Assembly: GCA_009760855.2 (NCBI GenBank)
Contig: WPIO01000112.1
Coordinates: 305,001 to 358,500 of the forward strand
Length of the DNA stretch: 53,500 bases
Direction: 5' to 3'
Origin: Cristatella mucedo
Lineage: Eukaryota; Bryozoa; Phylactolaemata; Cristatellidae
The translations under genes were made by a program, and so were the position numbers. The notes below the pieces were generated by a model, which worked only from the letters and a program-made list of their open reading frames with translations, was not told the DNA's origin and did no database searches. Below, piece after piece: positions 19,425-31,009 of the stretch (position 1 is its first letter; each line of letters begins with the position of its first letter).

Positions 19425-19720
19425 ACCATGAGCGGTTGCCACAAAGTGCAATACCGAAGCGACGGCTCGGGTGTCTAACACCCTCGCAGTCTTATCCTGC
19501 GAGCCAGTGACAAAGAGGCCGCCGCCGCTCGTCCAGCTGTGCACGGCCAGTATGGGCGCCGTGTGACTCTCAGCTCGAGCACCACCGACCCGGTGGCTGA
19601 GGCAGACGACCTTGCGGGCATGGATGTTGCCCGGGCCGTGGATGTCAAACGATTTCTGCTTAGTGCGAGTCTCGGTGATGCGATTAGAAATCGAGCAGCT
19701 GATGATGCCAAAGCTCAGTG
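19425..19720 (-). pseudogene. WD40-repeat exon fragment, second copy
   Basis: Minus strand again encodes HSWTSGGGLFV and TGSQDKTARVLDTRAVAS with the same W-to-L change. Only scattered substitutions separate it from 8790-9085. No further WD40 blade is visible on either side. Confidence 0.6.
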
Positions 19721-19939
19721 AAGTAGCAAGCAGGCGGCTAAGTTAGGCATGTAGACGCGAGTGAGGCAACCTGTAAGGCAGACTGAGCACATTGATCAAT
19801 TCGACGCTTGCTTAGAAGCAAACGAATCTCACAAGGACGTTGGGAGCTGATGCAGTTGTTTCTGTGTGTTGCAACTTGTGGCTGTGTTGGACAGGCCAGA
19901 GGTCCTTCCGAGTTTGGCACCAGAATATCGTGTGCCTAC

Positions 19940-20415
19940 TTATTGTACTAGCAAAACACGACGAAAAAAATGAGAACTCGTACATATACACATATATTTA
20001 CATTCAATGATAATTATAATGCATTTAATATCGCCGCTCATTGAAGTAAATCTTTTATTAGGCACTTTACATTTGCTGCAAAGGAAATACGACCGAATGG
20101 TTAATCGTTGCATGCTCAATAAGCAACAGTAACACCATGGCTAGGGGTGTCGGTCACAGTGTCAGCATGCAAGTTTGGTGAGTGGCAGCCACCACAGTGT
20201 CAGCACGCATAAGCACATAACGGACGAATCGCAGGGACCCACAAAATGCTGTCATAAGTAGATGCGTTTTTCGTTTCTTTTTAAATGTGGTCTCATCAAG
20301 AAAGTTCGTGACGGAAGTCGGGACTGAGTTCCATGCTTAGAAGCAAACGAACTAATGGCACGGTCACCGAAGCATTGGAGATTTGCACGAGGTATGGGTA
20401 GCAGCTAGATTCCTA
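19940..20415 (-). mobile_element. LINE-A-like 3' fragment
   Basis: GCATTTAATATCGCCGCTC, GGCACTTTACATTTGCTGC and 3' UTR, ORF2 end to 20415. Close relative of 10725-11110. Ends at a microsatellite. Confidence 0.75.
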
Positions 20416-20549
20416 AAGAGACAGAGAGAGACAGAGAGAGACAGAGAGAGACAGAGAGAGACAGAGAGAGACAGAGAGAGACAGAGAGAGACAGAGAGAG
20501 ACAGAGAGAGACAGAGAGAGACAGAGAGAGACAGAGAGAGACAGAGAGA
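20416..20549. repeat. (GAGACAGAGA)n microsatellite
   Basis: About 13 nearly perfect copies of a 10-bp purine-rich unit. Long open frames here (ETERDRERQR repeats and the complementary SLSV repeats) are artefacts of the repeat. Confidence 0.95.
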
Positions 20550-20779
20550 TAAAGGCAGCAAGGAATCCAAAGAACGCTCCAACCTCGTTTTTGATCAAAC
20601 TAGCCGGCTGTATAAACGCGAGCATGGCAACTATTTAGGTTAACGTTGGACTGCATCGGCGGGTCGTCGAGAGTCTCGTCCCTAGGCAAATGCAGTTTCA
20701 AAATGCCCGTTGACCCGGGTTACCGTTGACCAATGTACATAAAGAATACTTGTTTTGTAGCCCAGACAGAACAGGGAGG

Positions 20780-21600
20780 GGATTTTCTACTTGGACGATT
20801 GAGAAATACGATCGGTCTGGCTGACAAGATACTGGCGTGGTTTAAATCGGTCTTGTCTTATCGCGTGTTCAATCCGTTTCGTGTGGGGGTCAGGTCTCAC
20901 ACACGAGACGAGTTACCTGTGAAGTTCCTCAAGGGCCCGTTCTCGGTCCCTGACTGTTCTCCATTTATACTTAACCTCTGGGAAAAAAGGTGAAGGCCCG
21001 TGGAATAGGATATCACTTCTATGCTGACGATACACAGTTGTAGTTGACATTCAAACAGTCGGAAATTGGTGCAGCAACTGAGAAACTGGACGCTCGCCTT
21101 GCAATTCAATCCTTGATGTCGGAAAACTTCCTGAAACTAAATGACGATAAAACCAAACCACGGCTCACAGGACACCGTAAGCGTGTGACTGAATTAAAGT
21201 GCTTTGCTCTTCTTATAGGTGATGCTGTTATGCTACCGTGGCCATGTTCTCGAAATTTAGGTGTCGTTTTCGACAGCTACCTAATTCTAAAAGCTTCGTT
21301 CAGAAGACTGCTTCTTCAAATAGCCATCACGTCCGATCCCTATCCAAGTTTAGGAACTGTCTTCTACAGTGGCTTGCAAAACATTTCACTATCTCCTTAG
21401 TTCTATCTCGGCTGGATTATTGTGATTCCCTTTTGTCTGGGCTACCAAAGAAAGCAACTAGGCCACTGAAGCTGGCTGTGAATACGGCTTCAAGGCAAGT
21501 CTTCAATTCCCAGAGTTTTGAGCAGGTGTCTCCTTTGCTAAAAGAGCTAGGATGGATTCCGGTGGAGCAACGGATACAGATAACGTTCCAACGCTGACCC
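20780..21600 (+). mobile_element. LINE-B RT fragment
   Basis: Plus-strand reading shows [23 protein letters not shown] (about 21017-21045), SENFLKLNDDKT, SRNLGVVFDS and SRLDYCDSLLSGLPKKATRP in successive broken frames: the reverse-transcriptase core and thumb. The 3' end is interrupted by a LINE-A tail at 21619. Confidence 0.85.
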
Positions 21601-21618
21601 ACAATGCCCGCCACGGCT

Positions 21619-21730
21619 TAATAATAATAATAATAACAGTGCACTTAATAAAGCACCCTCAGAGAACTTAATCTCTTTCTAGGCGCTTTACATTTGCTGC
21701 CAAGGGAAATACAATTGAACGGTTCACGGT
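21619..21730 (-). mobile_element. LINE-A 3' tail
   Basis: (TAA)n, AAGCACCCTCAGAGAACTTA and GGCGCTTTACATTTGCTGCC on the complement; only the last 100 bp of the element. Confidence 0.85.
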
Positions 21731-21903
21731 TCTAGTGGTCTAGAGATCAGAAAATGCTATAGTCCGTTTGCAACCACCTTTTGTCGAAATGTTATGTAAC
21801 TGCTAAGAACTCTCAACTGTCATCCGAGCTAGCTTCATTGTATTCGTCAATGTAGGACAGCTTTGCCATGAAATATTTCTTTTGATGTGGATGATGTTAT
21901 AGG

Positions 21904-22389
21904 AATATCATCGTTCCGGAAATTCAGTTCCCAAGAGCTGAGTCGGCTACTTCCACCACCAAAAAGAAAATCAAATTCCAAGCTAAACGTGAGCGAATTT
22001 CTGATCTGTGCTTAATCGAGTTTGAGGGCGAATTGTATATGCCTAAAGCATTAAGCTGGAAGTAATTGCAGAAATCCGATTTATCCACATATCTCTTGAA
22101 ATATACATCCGAAGATAGCGAGCATCCCGATAAATATTGGAGAGCGCTTTACTCGAGCGCGATTTCTCTGGCTGCAGCAACGCCTTATTTTAAGCAAAGG
22201 TTAGAAGCACCGCTGTGGGAAGAAAATCTAGTAGCCTACAGTCTTTCACGAGCAGTGCTTCCACGACTAAGAAGTGGAAACTTACTAGTGCTAACGACAG
22301 CAGTAGAAAATAAACTACCAAGGTTAAACGCAAGTTGTGAGGGGCCATGCTTAAAGTACCAAGAAAAACTACCGCTCTTGTTAAATTAG
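21904..22389 (+). other. Orphan reading frame with one stop
   Basis: Frame open from 21904 to 22389 except for one TAA at 22063-22065. Reads with mixed composition (FEGELYMPKALSWK before the stop, SEDSEHPDKYWRALYSSAI after). Not recognised. It could be a degraded transposon or gene piece, or chance. Confidence 0.2.
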
Positions 22390-22399
22390 GGAAACCCAA

Positions 22400-24080
22400 T
22401 CAACAGCAATAGAAGCAAAAACTGAGAATTTGACAAAACAGAATTAAATGATGGCTTGCAACGTGCAATGTATCGTGATCCTCAGCTTTTAATGAAGGGG
22501 TACGAATAAAGTGCTTGTTGTTCTTCTAAAATTATTGGCATCGTAGAGCCGAAGACCGTTGGAAGTTGCATCGAGATTGATGCTGTATAAACTGCTTGCG
22601 GAAAATAGTGCTTCCCTGAAGCTGCTAAATTTGTTTGTCTTACCCCTTGAACCTTGCTAGTTACTATGGCTGTGCCTAGAGTAACGTGACTGTCGCCAAC
22701 TGGCGTTATGCTTACGATACAGATGAGTGTTTGGATGACGATGATGTGTAATGTTCCGAATAGTTAGATGTCTTATGTCGGCACTCTGCAATGACTGAGA
22801 GGACTGATCATCGATCTGGCGAGTTCTTCGTTCCCACAACTCCTCTTTGCATTGTGTCTGCTCTGGAAAGCTCAGCGTTCGGTGAGTCACCGCGTCTGCA
22901 TGGCTTCCTCCTCGGTGCTTCAGTTGATATTGAAACTAGATGAACGCGATAACGCAGACACTCTTTGCAGCTACGACCGTACCACGGTTGCTGTATTGGC
23001 GTTCTTTAAAAAGCGAATAGATACGACTTCCTGTTCCGATTTGCAGTAAATTTGGCGTTCGCCGCTTTTCGGAAGTCAGCCAGTAGTTGAATGCTCAGAC
23101 GAGAATTTTACTGGCAGAATTACATCTAAGAGACTGCCTAGCTGATAGAATCGCGACGCTGTGCAATTGCCGGTCAGCTGCGCTTTAGGCAACGGGAAGG
23201 TTGTACGCTTAAGTTTTTGCTTCGCCCTCAACCCTTCCTAAGGCTGGAAATTGAGTGCTCTGCGCTTTGCGTACAGACTTTTTGTTAATTTACGAGCCCC
23301 CGTATTGCCACCGTGTTCCAGTACCATTAGCGTATCAGCAGGCGGTTGTACCAACGGTACGTACAATATGGAATGTACAACGTAGTAGGTACGCAGTATG
23401 CACAGCAAGGTGGTTTTACAGCACCTAGGGAATCCTTGGCCGTTTTACTTCGTGGCACAGGCTTCAACGGTCGGCGCGGCGCTCGGCCTAGGACCAGCAC
23501 AGTTGCGAGCTTCGCGTTTTGTGGCTAACGACCTAACTGCAGAAGCTGCCAAAGCCAAAGTATGTAACAATCTTGGGAATGCGGACGCTCTTTGGCGAGG
23601 GTGCCAGGGCCAAGTGCGGTGCGGCTCCTGTCAACGAGGAGGTCCGTGCCAGGTCAAGACAGGTCCGTGCCTACGGCAGCACTCCTGCGGACGGAAACGC
23701 CTGCGACGCCCACGCGCCCTAGGTCACGGATAGGTTTACGGATGCTATCCCCAACAAACCATTTACGAGGGCCAGCCGGGATGTGACTGCCAACCGGCGC
23801 GTCGGAAACTTTCTGCACTGCTCGGCACTGTATCGAAGAGTTTCCTCAATTCAAAAGCCAGCTAAAGATTGACTGTCGAACTAGCTGAAACGGCGGCATG
23901 CCAAAGCTGCCCAATAATGACTGATATTTACTGTTGACGGTTCCTGAATTGTAATGGCTAGCGAGCCGATTCAGCCACAATATGTGGCCAAGTCGGCAAA
24001 AAACCAAAGCCGTGAATTTAGCAGTGATTATTACTCAAAACATTGGCCTTGAAACCTGAGCTAATTTGAACTCTAGATAT
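22400..24080. other. Unassigned stretch
   Basis: Short frames only, none with recognised motifs or consistent splice context. 23440-23750 is GC-rich and has overlapping frames of 60-111 residues rich in R and G, which fits composition rather than coding. Confidence 0.3.
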
Positions 24081-24082
24081 TG

Positions 24083-24225
24083 AGCTGGTTTGGTCCAGCG
24101 GTTAAGGTGCTCGTCCCGACCAAGGTCTGGCCGAGTTCGTGGGCTCGAGCTGCGAGGCATATGTGAAGCACCTGAATAGAGATTAGGTTATCTTGGGACG
24201 CTATTCAAATGAATTTTATTTATTT
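24083..24225 (+). mobile_element. SINE-1 copy
   Basis: tRNA-derived head GGTCCAGCGGTTAAGGTGC (A-box) and GTGGGCTCGAGCTGC (B-box variant), body GCACCTGAATAGAGATTAGG, tail TTGGGACGCTATTCAAATG and ATTT repeats. The tail parallels the LINE-A 3' stem-loop. Confidence 0.85.
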
Positions 24226-24829
24226 ATTTGAGCCGTACAAGAGTCGTGCCCGCTATTAGAAGCATCAGTTGCTGGAAGATTGACCTCTACACGCTGCACT
24301 GTTGCACGACTAATTGGGACCTCAACTAATTGTGCTAGCATTACCGCAGCCATTTAGACTTGCCTGCCTTTGTATCAGTTAGGCAGTCGGTTTACGGACA
24401 ACGTACAGTGTCCAATCTTTCTTAGAAGCGTATACCCACTGAGTGGCTTTCAAACGGCGGTGAGTAGCTCCGTTACAGCGAATCGGAACGACGAAAAAAG
24501 TGTATATGCTTTCACTCCACGCTGGTTCAGCAACGGTAGCAAGGTCGTACCCTCGTGTAGTCGGTCGACGTTGGTGAGGGCACGAAGGTGGCGGCACCGC
24601 ATTCACCAAGTTAAAAGACTCAATTGTGTAATCGCAGAAGTTGTGTAGAAATTACTATAACACTTGGGAGAAGCAGCTTCTTCAGGTCAGCAAAGGTGCG
24701 TAGATGAGTCGTTGTGGAAATGTCTAACTGGAGAATAGGATACTCTAACGGTCGAATAATGTGCTTGCAATTCACATCCCTAAGCTTGGATGTCGGGAAA
24801 TTCTGTATCGCTACTTTTATGCCGGATTC
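24226..24829. other. Unassigned stretch
   Basis: No recognised gene. One 92-residue plus frame has no motif. Confidence 0.3.
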
Positions 24830-24903
24830 ATTTCTTTGGCACAGTGGTTAAAGTGCTCGCCTCGATCAAGGACGTATCGAGATCGTGGGCTCGAGCCCTG
24901 TGG
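24830..24903 (+). repeat. SINE-1-like head joined to LINE-B tail
   Basis: GGCACAGTGGTTAAAGTGC and ATCGTGGGCTCGAGCCC match the tRNA head; instead of the SINE body it runs straight into an inverted LINE-B tail. Confidence 0.65.
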
Positions 24904-25775
24904 CATGTAATGTAATGTATCTCCGTCAGTAACTCCACAAAGCCATGAAGACCATGTGGGTGTTACGCAGGAGAGTTTTGTACAGCACACTCAGCCTGAG
25001 CGGCTTTCGGTACGCATTCGGTACCCAACAGACTTCATCTCACGAAACAAAGAGAAAGTGGGAAGCGTAGCAGAGCCAGGAGAGCAGTTGAGGTAGTGAG
25101 TAGCATAGATGTAGCAGCTCAGGACCGCTGAAAATGATGTGCCATAGTTGGCAGCAGGAGAGTAGTTGTCGTTGCGTAAGAATTGTGGAAGCAAGTTCCA
25201 CAGTCTAGGACCTGCACAGCTAAATTTTCTGTCGCCAACTGTCTTTAAGCGGAGGAATGGAACAGCTAATTTATTCTTCACACAGGATCTGAGGGCGAGA
25301 ACAGGCTGAAACTGGTGCAGCAGTTCAGCTAGGTACGAAGGAACCAAGCCGTGGCGGGCCTTGTGGGTCAGCATAAGAATATGCTTTGTATCCGTTGCTC
25401 AACCGGCATCCATCCTAGCTCTTTTAGCTAAGGAGACACGTGCTCAAACCTCTGGGACTTGAAGACTAGCCTTGCAGTCATATTCATAGTCAGCTGCAGT
25501 GGCCTAATAGCTTTCTTTGGTACCCTAGCCAATAGGGAATTGCAATAATCAAGCCGAGACAGAACTAATGAGCTAGTTAAATTTTTGGCAAGCCACCGTG
25601 GAAGACAGCTCCTAATCTTGGATAGGGATCGGACATGATGGCTAGCTAAAGAAGCAGTCTTCTGAATGAAGCTTTAAAAATTGAGGGAGCTGTTGAAAAC
25701 GACGCCTAAATTTCGACCACGTGGTGATGGTCGCACAATAGCGTCACCTATTAGAAGAATAAGAAGCAAGCTACC
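24904..25775 (-). mobile_element. LINE-B copy, longest 3' part in the window
   Basis: Minus strand from the ATGTAATGTATCTCC tail through an open 127-residue frame (25374 to 24991: KARHGLVPSYLAELLHQF, LRLKTVGDRKFSCAGPRLWN) into further RT sequence up to 25775. Serves as empty-site reference for the SINE-bearing copy at 15.2-16.2 kb. Confidence 0.85.
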
Positions 25776-25954
25776 GCAGTGGCTGGCCGAGCGAAGACTG
25801 GATTGGCTCTGTCTCAAGAATAGACTCCCGTACCTCAGTATGGGCAATGCTGCCGAAAAACGCCATTCAGCCACTGTCATTGGCGATGGATGCGGTCGCT
25901 ATGTTGCTATTACCATCCACGAGATATATCCATGCATGATACTAGAATGGATGA

Positions 25955-26067
25955 AACTTGGCTCGTGAATTAAGGAGCTCGCCTTTACGACCGAGGTCGT
26001 GGGCTCGAGTCCTGCACTACATTTGAAGCGCCTCCATAGAGAAGCAGTTCTTCTAGGGCTTCTTCTT
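25955..26067 (+). mobile_element. SINE-1 copy, short
   Basis: Degenerate A-box GCTCGTGAATTAAGGAGC, B-box GTGGGCTCGAGTCC, then GAAGCGCCTCCATAGAGAAG; runs into a LINE-A. Confidence 0.7.
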
Positions 26068-26785
26068 TTAGTTCTTTTTATGTTTTCTTTTTAAGTTCTT
26101 TTTAAATGTGGTCAGGTCAGGGGATGTTCTGACGCAGGTCGGGAGGGAGTTCCAGGCTTTTGGAGCATACGAACTAAATGCACGGTCTCCAAAGGATTTG
26201 AGGTTTGTATGGGGTATTTGTAGACTATTGGATTCCAAAAAGCGGGTGGTACGATGCTTAGCCTGGTGGGAGAGGATATCTAAGAGATAGGCTGGAGCCA
26301 AAGAATGAAGGGACCTAAAAGTGAGCGACAAAACCTTGAATTCAATCCGTTGCTTGACTGGTAGCCAGTGCAGGTCGGTGAGAAGTGGAGTAATGTGGCA
26401 ACTGCGATGCTCACGACAGATATGCCTAGCTGTGGAGTTTTGCACCAGCTGCAATCGCCTGATCGCACATGCTGGTAGGCCAGTAAGCAGTGAGTTGCAG
26501 AAGTCGAGACGGGATGTCGCGAATGCATGGACCAACTTTGACGTGGTCTCCTTATCTAAACAAGCCCAAATTTTAGCAATGTTATGAAGCTGAAAATAGG
26601 CAGATTTGACTGTGGAGCTGGTGTAGTCGTCTAACGAGAGGTCGCTTTGGAATATGACATAGATTTCGAGCTTATTCAACTGGAGATATGCTGGCAGATC
26701 TCATTTTGAACGTCAGCTTTTCCAATTTGTGAATCACACTGGGTTTCCAATTAACTAGTAGGTTAGTTTTAGTATTATTATTATT
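26068..26785 (-). mobile_element. LINE-A ORF2 fragment with 203-codon frame
   Basis: Minus frame 26679-26068 covers the RT thumb to near the C-terminus (SDLSLDDYTSSTVKSAYFQL, SRLDFCNSLLTGLPACAIRR, LHWLPVKQRIEFKVLSL). More RT lies upstream to 26760. The 3' UTR is missing: the 3' end joins an ATG-rich TTCTTTTTA repeat next to the SINE. Confidence 0.85.
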
Positions 26786-26843
26786 ACCTACTCAATTTTT
26801 TCGATGCATACGTAACCAATGCGGTGGGGAAGTCCAAGACATA

Positions 26844-27406
26844 AGCCTGGTTCTGATGGTGTGTCTTGCTTCCTGCCTGCTCAAGCCTTCGGTGTACACT
26901 TCACCAATATGGTGGGGCGGTCCAAGACTTAGTGAAGAGTTGGCGAAGACTAAGCAGCCAAACCCGGTTCTACTTCTTTGGCCAAGACTCGCGCAAGACT
27001 TGGGCAAGTGACCTATCATAAAAGCCAATCAGGCCACGCCTACTGCATTGCTTTGAAAGGAGTGTCGAGGGACTTGACCGGTGAAATCCTCGATGGGTTC
27101 CACGACTCTCTGTATGAGGCACCTGAGCTCGGAGTTCTAAAATCAGGTTTTGAGACGGTTTCTTCTGCGCTGGTTGAAGCAAAACATCAACAGCGGCAGC
27201 CAACTCCAATTCACTGGGATGTGCATCACGGAGGGCCACCTCCCTAACAAAAATAATTTTCCCATTAACCCTCAGTGGGCGGAGCGAGTAGGAAGCATGA
27301 CTTAAATCAAGACTGCCGTCTAAGCCTTTTACAAAAAGAAAGACCAAAGTAAGACTCGACTAGGCTGAAAGAAGTTAGGAAGCCAGACTCCGGTGTAAAC
27401 CCGGCT
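26844..27406. mobile_element. DNA-transposon-like element with diverged inverted ends
   Basis: The left end AGCCTGGTTCTGATGGTGTG resembles the left end of the TIR element at 43.7 kb, and the right end (AAACCCGGCT, complement AGCCGGGTTTACACC) is a diverged inverted partner. An internal 125-residue minus frame (27347-26970) has no recognised domain. Target duplications are unclear. Confidence 0.45.
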
Positions 27407-27574
27407 TAGAAATACCTTAGACTAAAGTGGGTACGAAGCAAGGCTTAACGCGTAAAGCCGGCAGTATGCTAGTCGGGGCGTGAATGAAAGTATCGTGAAT
27501 GGGTCCGCTGTTCTCGGGCGGAAGTCGGCAGCAGAAGAGGCCGGTCGGTGCCTTATATAATATATATAATATAT
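27407..27574. other. Unassigned AT/GC mixed stretch
   Basis: Contains a (TA)n-rich run near 27555; nothing recognised. Confidence 0.25.
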
Positions 27575-27712
27575 AATTCATTTGAATAGCGCCCCAAGAG
27601 AACTTAATCTATATTCAGGCGCTTCGCGTATGCCTCCGTGCTCGAGCCCACAACCTCAGCCAGAGCTTGGTCGGGGGCGAGCACCTTAACCGCTGGACCA
27701 GCCAGCTCTTGG
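27575..27712 (-). mobile_element. SINE-1 copy
   Basis: Complement of the full layout: tail ATAGCGCCCCAAGAGAACTT, B-box GTGCTCGAGCCCAC, head TTGGTCGGGGGCGAGCACC and CGCTGGACCAGCCAGCTC. Confidence 0.85.
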
Positions 27713-28779
27713 GGTCCAAAAGACCCATGAACATGCTTCGCTTTTCCATAAGCGCCGCCCTTACAATGCTTCTTAGCAGTAGCGAAAGTTCAGCAAACAC
27801 GGTTCCTATCGAGGATGAAATTACTGACACCTGGAACCTCACGCTCGGCGACGCCTGCCGCGCAGCCATACGTAGACGGTCAGCAGCAGAACACCCCTTG
27901 GTATAAGGACGGCGGGCCAAAGAGGTAGCTTCACACTAAACTAAACCTGAATTATTTAAAAAAAACTATAAATAATTATGTTTTATTTTAATCTCAAACT
28001 TATGCAACAGCTTGTGGAGAAATAAGAACGTGGGTGATATTGCGGCTGCTCAGCTTCCCGAGAAACACCGGAAGTGCATACACGTGAATCCTAGACTGCG
28101 CCGTTTTCGGGAATGGCTGTTGAAGATCTTCTCGACCGCGAGCAGGTAAAGGCTTAGGCTTAATCCCTGCTGCCGGTTTTTTTTCTGGACGATATTACCT
28201 CACTCTTCAGTCTATTAATTTCGAATTGGAATGAAGTTTCAGATCCATTGATCCATTGCGCTTAGGACGGCGATTGACAACGGCGCATAAGCCTAGTCAG
28301 GGCATGATTTCCATGACTTTGCGAAGGTCGTGGCCCTCCCTATTGGATATGGAGTGTCATCGCTGCGTTGTGCTGGTACGCCCTTACTGGATATCATATT
28401 TAGGTCCAAGTTCGACCCGCCTTTTCTTTAATTGGCTGTGGTTTGTCGGAGTAATTTCCTCTCTATCAGCATCGCTACTCGGTTCCGTCCGATTTTGATA
28501 AGGTCGCCCGAGTTGAATATCACAGCTGCGGCTCTTTAGCTGAAGCGAGGGCTATCTGGTATTTCCGTTCCGCCAGCTGACTGGCAGAGCCAGTCACTAT
28601 CACAGCTCGGCTGGCAGTGGCTTCACCCCGACTACATCGTACTCCACACCGTGAGTACATCGTGACCCGCCGGTTGTCCTTGAATCACATATATGCGTAT
28701 TTTAGAAGAACATGCCTGTACCTTTTATCAAAGCTTCGATATTCTGTAGCGTATCCAGCATACAATGACGGTGTTCATT
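27713..28779. other. Unassigned stretch
   Basis: Several frames of 60-100 residues on both strands without recognised motifs. No splice-bounded exon supported. Confidence 0.3.
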
Positions 28780-29582
28780 ACCCAATCAAGTCTGCCTACT
28801 TTCAACTACATAACATAGCTAAAATTTGGACTTGTTTAGACAGGAATACCAAATCTAAGTTGGTTAATGAATTTCTTACGTCCCGTCTTGACTTCTGTAA
28901 CTCACTACTTGCTGGTCTACCTGCAGTGCAATCAGGCACGTACAGATGGTGCAAAACTCGGCAGCTAGGCTTGTCTGTTGTGAGAGTCGCAGTTGCCACA
29001 TCTCACCACCTCTCGACGACCTGTACTGGCTCCCAGTCAAGCAACGCATCGACCAAGGTTTTTTCACTCACTTTTAGGTCCCTACATTATGTGGCTCCAG
29101 TCTACCTAATCAGATCTACTCCCCCACCACGTTAAGCATCGTACCACCTGCTTTTCGGAATCCTACACCTCGTAGAAACCTCAAATCCTTTGGAGACCGA
29201 GCCTTTAGTTCGTATGCTCCCAAAGCGTGCAACTCATTTCCTACTCACGACATCTGCTGACGGCCACATTTAAAAAATCGAAACGCATCTATTTATCACA
29301 GCATTTAGTGTGCCTGTGATTCGTCCTTTATTAGCTTATGTGTGCTGAAGCTGTGCGTGCAGCCACTAATCATACTTATCATATATCATAGAATCATACT
29401 AATCATACATAGCATGCTGACCCTGTGCATGTCACCCCTAACCATTCTATTCTTGTTTGTTGAGCATGCTACCACTAAACTTTCGACCGAGCTTCTTTTT
29501 CAGGAAATGTAAAGTGCCTAGAAAGTGATTTGAGTTCTCTGAGAGCGCTATATAAAATGTATTATTAATATTATTATTATTC
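28780..29582 (+). mobile_element. LINE-A copy, 3' half
   Basis: From VKSAYFQLHNIAKIWTCLD (28785-28850) through SRLDFCNSLLAGLP, 3' UTR with a local CATACT duplication near 29380-29410, to the stem-loop and ATT tail. Several frameshifts. Confidence 0.85.
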
Positions 29583-29860
29583 GTGCAAGTGCAGAGACGA
29601 CGTACGTTTTTGAAAGTTTTTTGGTGATTGTTTAGGCTGCATTATCCTTGTCAGTGTTTCCTCTTGCTTCTGTTAGTCATTTTGGCCTTTTTGTTCCTGT
29701 TGCTCTGTGATCTTGTTCAAATGCCAAGTCCACCTTCTGGTAAAAGGAAATTCGACCTAAATCTGGCTAAAGTATTACAGTGATGCGTGCATGTGAAGAA
29801 TTTCTGCTGCATGTTCATCTTGCATGTATTGCTGTGCACCTGCCACCTCCCGCATTAATA
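29583..29860. other. Unassigned stretch
   Basis: No recognised feature. Confidence 0.25.
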
Positions 29861-29861
29861 A

Positions 29862-30350
29862 TTATATCAATAACATAATGATACCAGTAACACTTGTATA
29901 GTCCCGAAGGAGAACCAAATCTCTTTTTAGCCACTGCACACATGCTAGAAAGGGAGAATGTAAATTGATTAGTGATAGCATGCTTAATTTATGCATGCTT
30001 AAGCTTATATAAAGGACAGTATTCATTTGGGCAAATGCTTTGAAAAGCAAGTTGCAGTTCTGAATGATTTACAAGCTTTACTGCTCAAACTTAAGGCGTG
30101 GTCTAGGAAGGATTTATGTTGGTTACATGCACAATTAAACGACTAGAGACGGGTGAGCACCAGTTTGAGAGTAAGCTTGATTAAAAAGTATTTCAGAGGT
30201 TTGCTAGAGCAATAGAATTGAGGAATGGGGAACTAAAGCTTACAGCAAAACCTAGTAGTTGGCTCTCTGCCGGTGAGTACACAGCCGGTACACTTTTTAG
30301 AGAGCCACTGCAAGTCGGTGAGAAAAAATATGAAGTGGTAATTTAAAATT
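29862..30350 (-). mobile_element. Old LINE-A-like fragment
   Basis: Tail-like CACTTGTATAGTCCCGAAGG and AGAACCAAATCTCTTTTTAG, later AGAGCCACTGCAAGTCGGTG, equivalent to the AGCCAGTGCAGGTCGGCG block of younger copies. Heavily diverged. Confidence 0.6.
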
Positions 30351-30522
30351 GCATGTAATACACTGCCAGGTAAATGCTAGAACTTAGCATTTACCGAGGG
30401 ATAAATGGCCTATGTTGCGATGAAAAGGTAAAATGCCTACCTTCTAGATGCGATCTCTCAGCCTTTATCTGCCTACACTAATGCTACACATTGAGCTACA
30501 GATAAATAAATCCTAGCTGATT

Positions 30523-30660
30523 TAACAGCCTCTTTTTGTATAGCGACAGAAGAGCCTTTACGGCTATCACCGCCGCTGGCAGTGGTGATAAAGGATCGCC
30601 CACCGCAGGAATCGAACTCACGACTTGGGTCATGAAAGCAACCACTGTGGTTTCCTCTGC
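30523..30660 (-). mobile_element. SINE-2 copy
   Basis: Complement shows B-box GAGTTCGATTCCTGC, GGTGATAGCCGTAAAGGCTC and TTCTGTCGCTATACAAAAAG. Related copies at 31.0 and 47.2 kb. Confidence 0.75.
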
Positions 30661-31009
30661 ATTGGCTTTAAAGGCTTTTATACAAAATCCCAAATATATT
30701 TTGTGGGATTGGGTCATGCAGCAGGCAATTAATTAGTGGGTTCTGCAAACAAGGGAATAGCTGCTAAGGTTCTCCTGTCACTATGTAACTGAGGTCATCC
30801 CACCCTTATTTGCTTTACAGGAAGCTTGTGTATGATAGAAGTAGTATTGTAGGAGTTTGCTCTGTTCATATCAGTTAAATTTGTGTAGGTTTCAAAATAC
30901 CAGCTGAAGCATAATAACTGCAGCTTTTCGAATTACATAATGTGAGCACTAAGCTGAAGTGCTTAGAATCGCTCCCTGGAATCTCTTGATCTAGCTCTAA
31001 TTAATCTCT

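Noticed and set aside
20364-20643. Serine/leucine-rich and glutamate/arginine-rich frames
   Set aside because: Translations of the GAGACAGAGA microsatellite.
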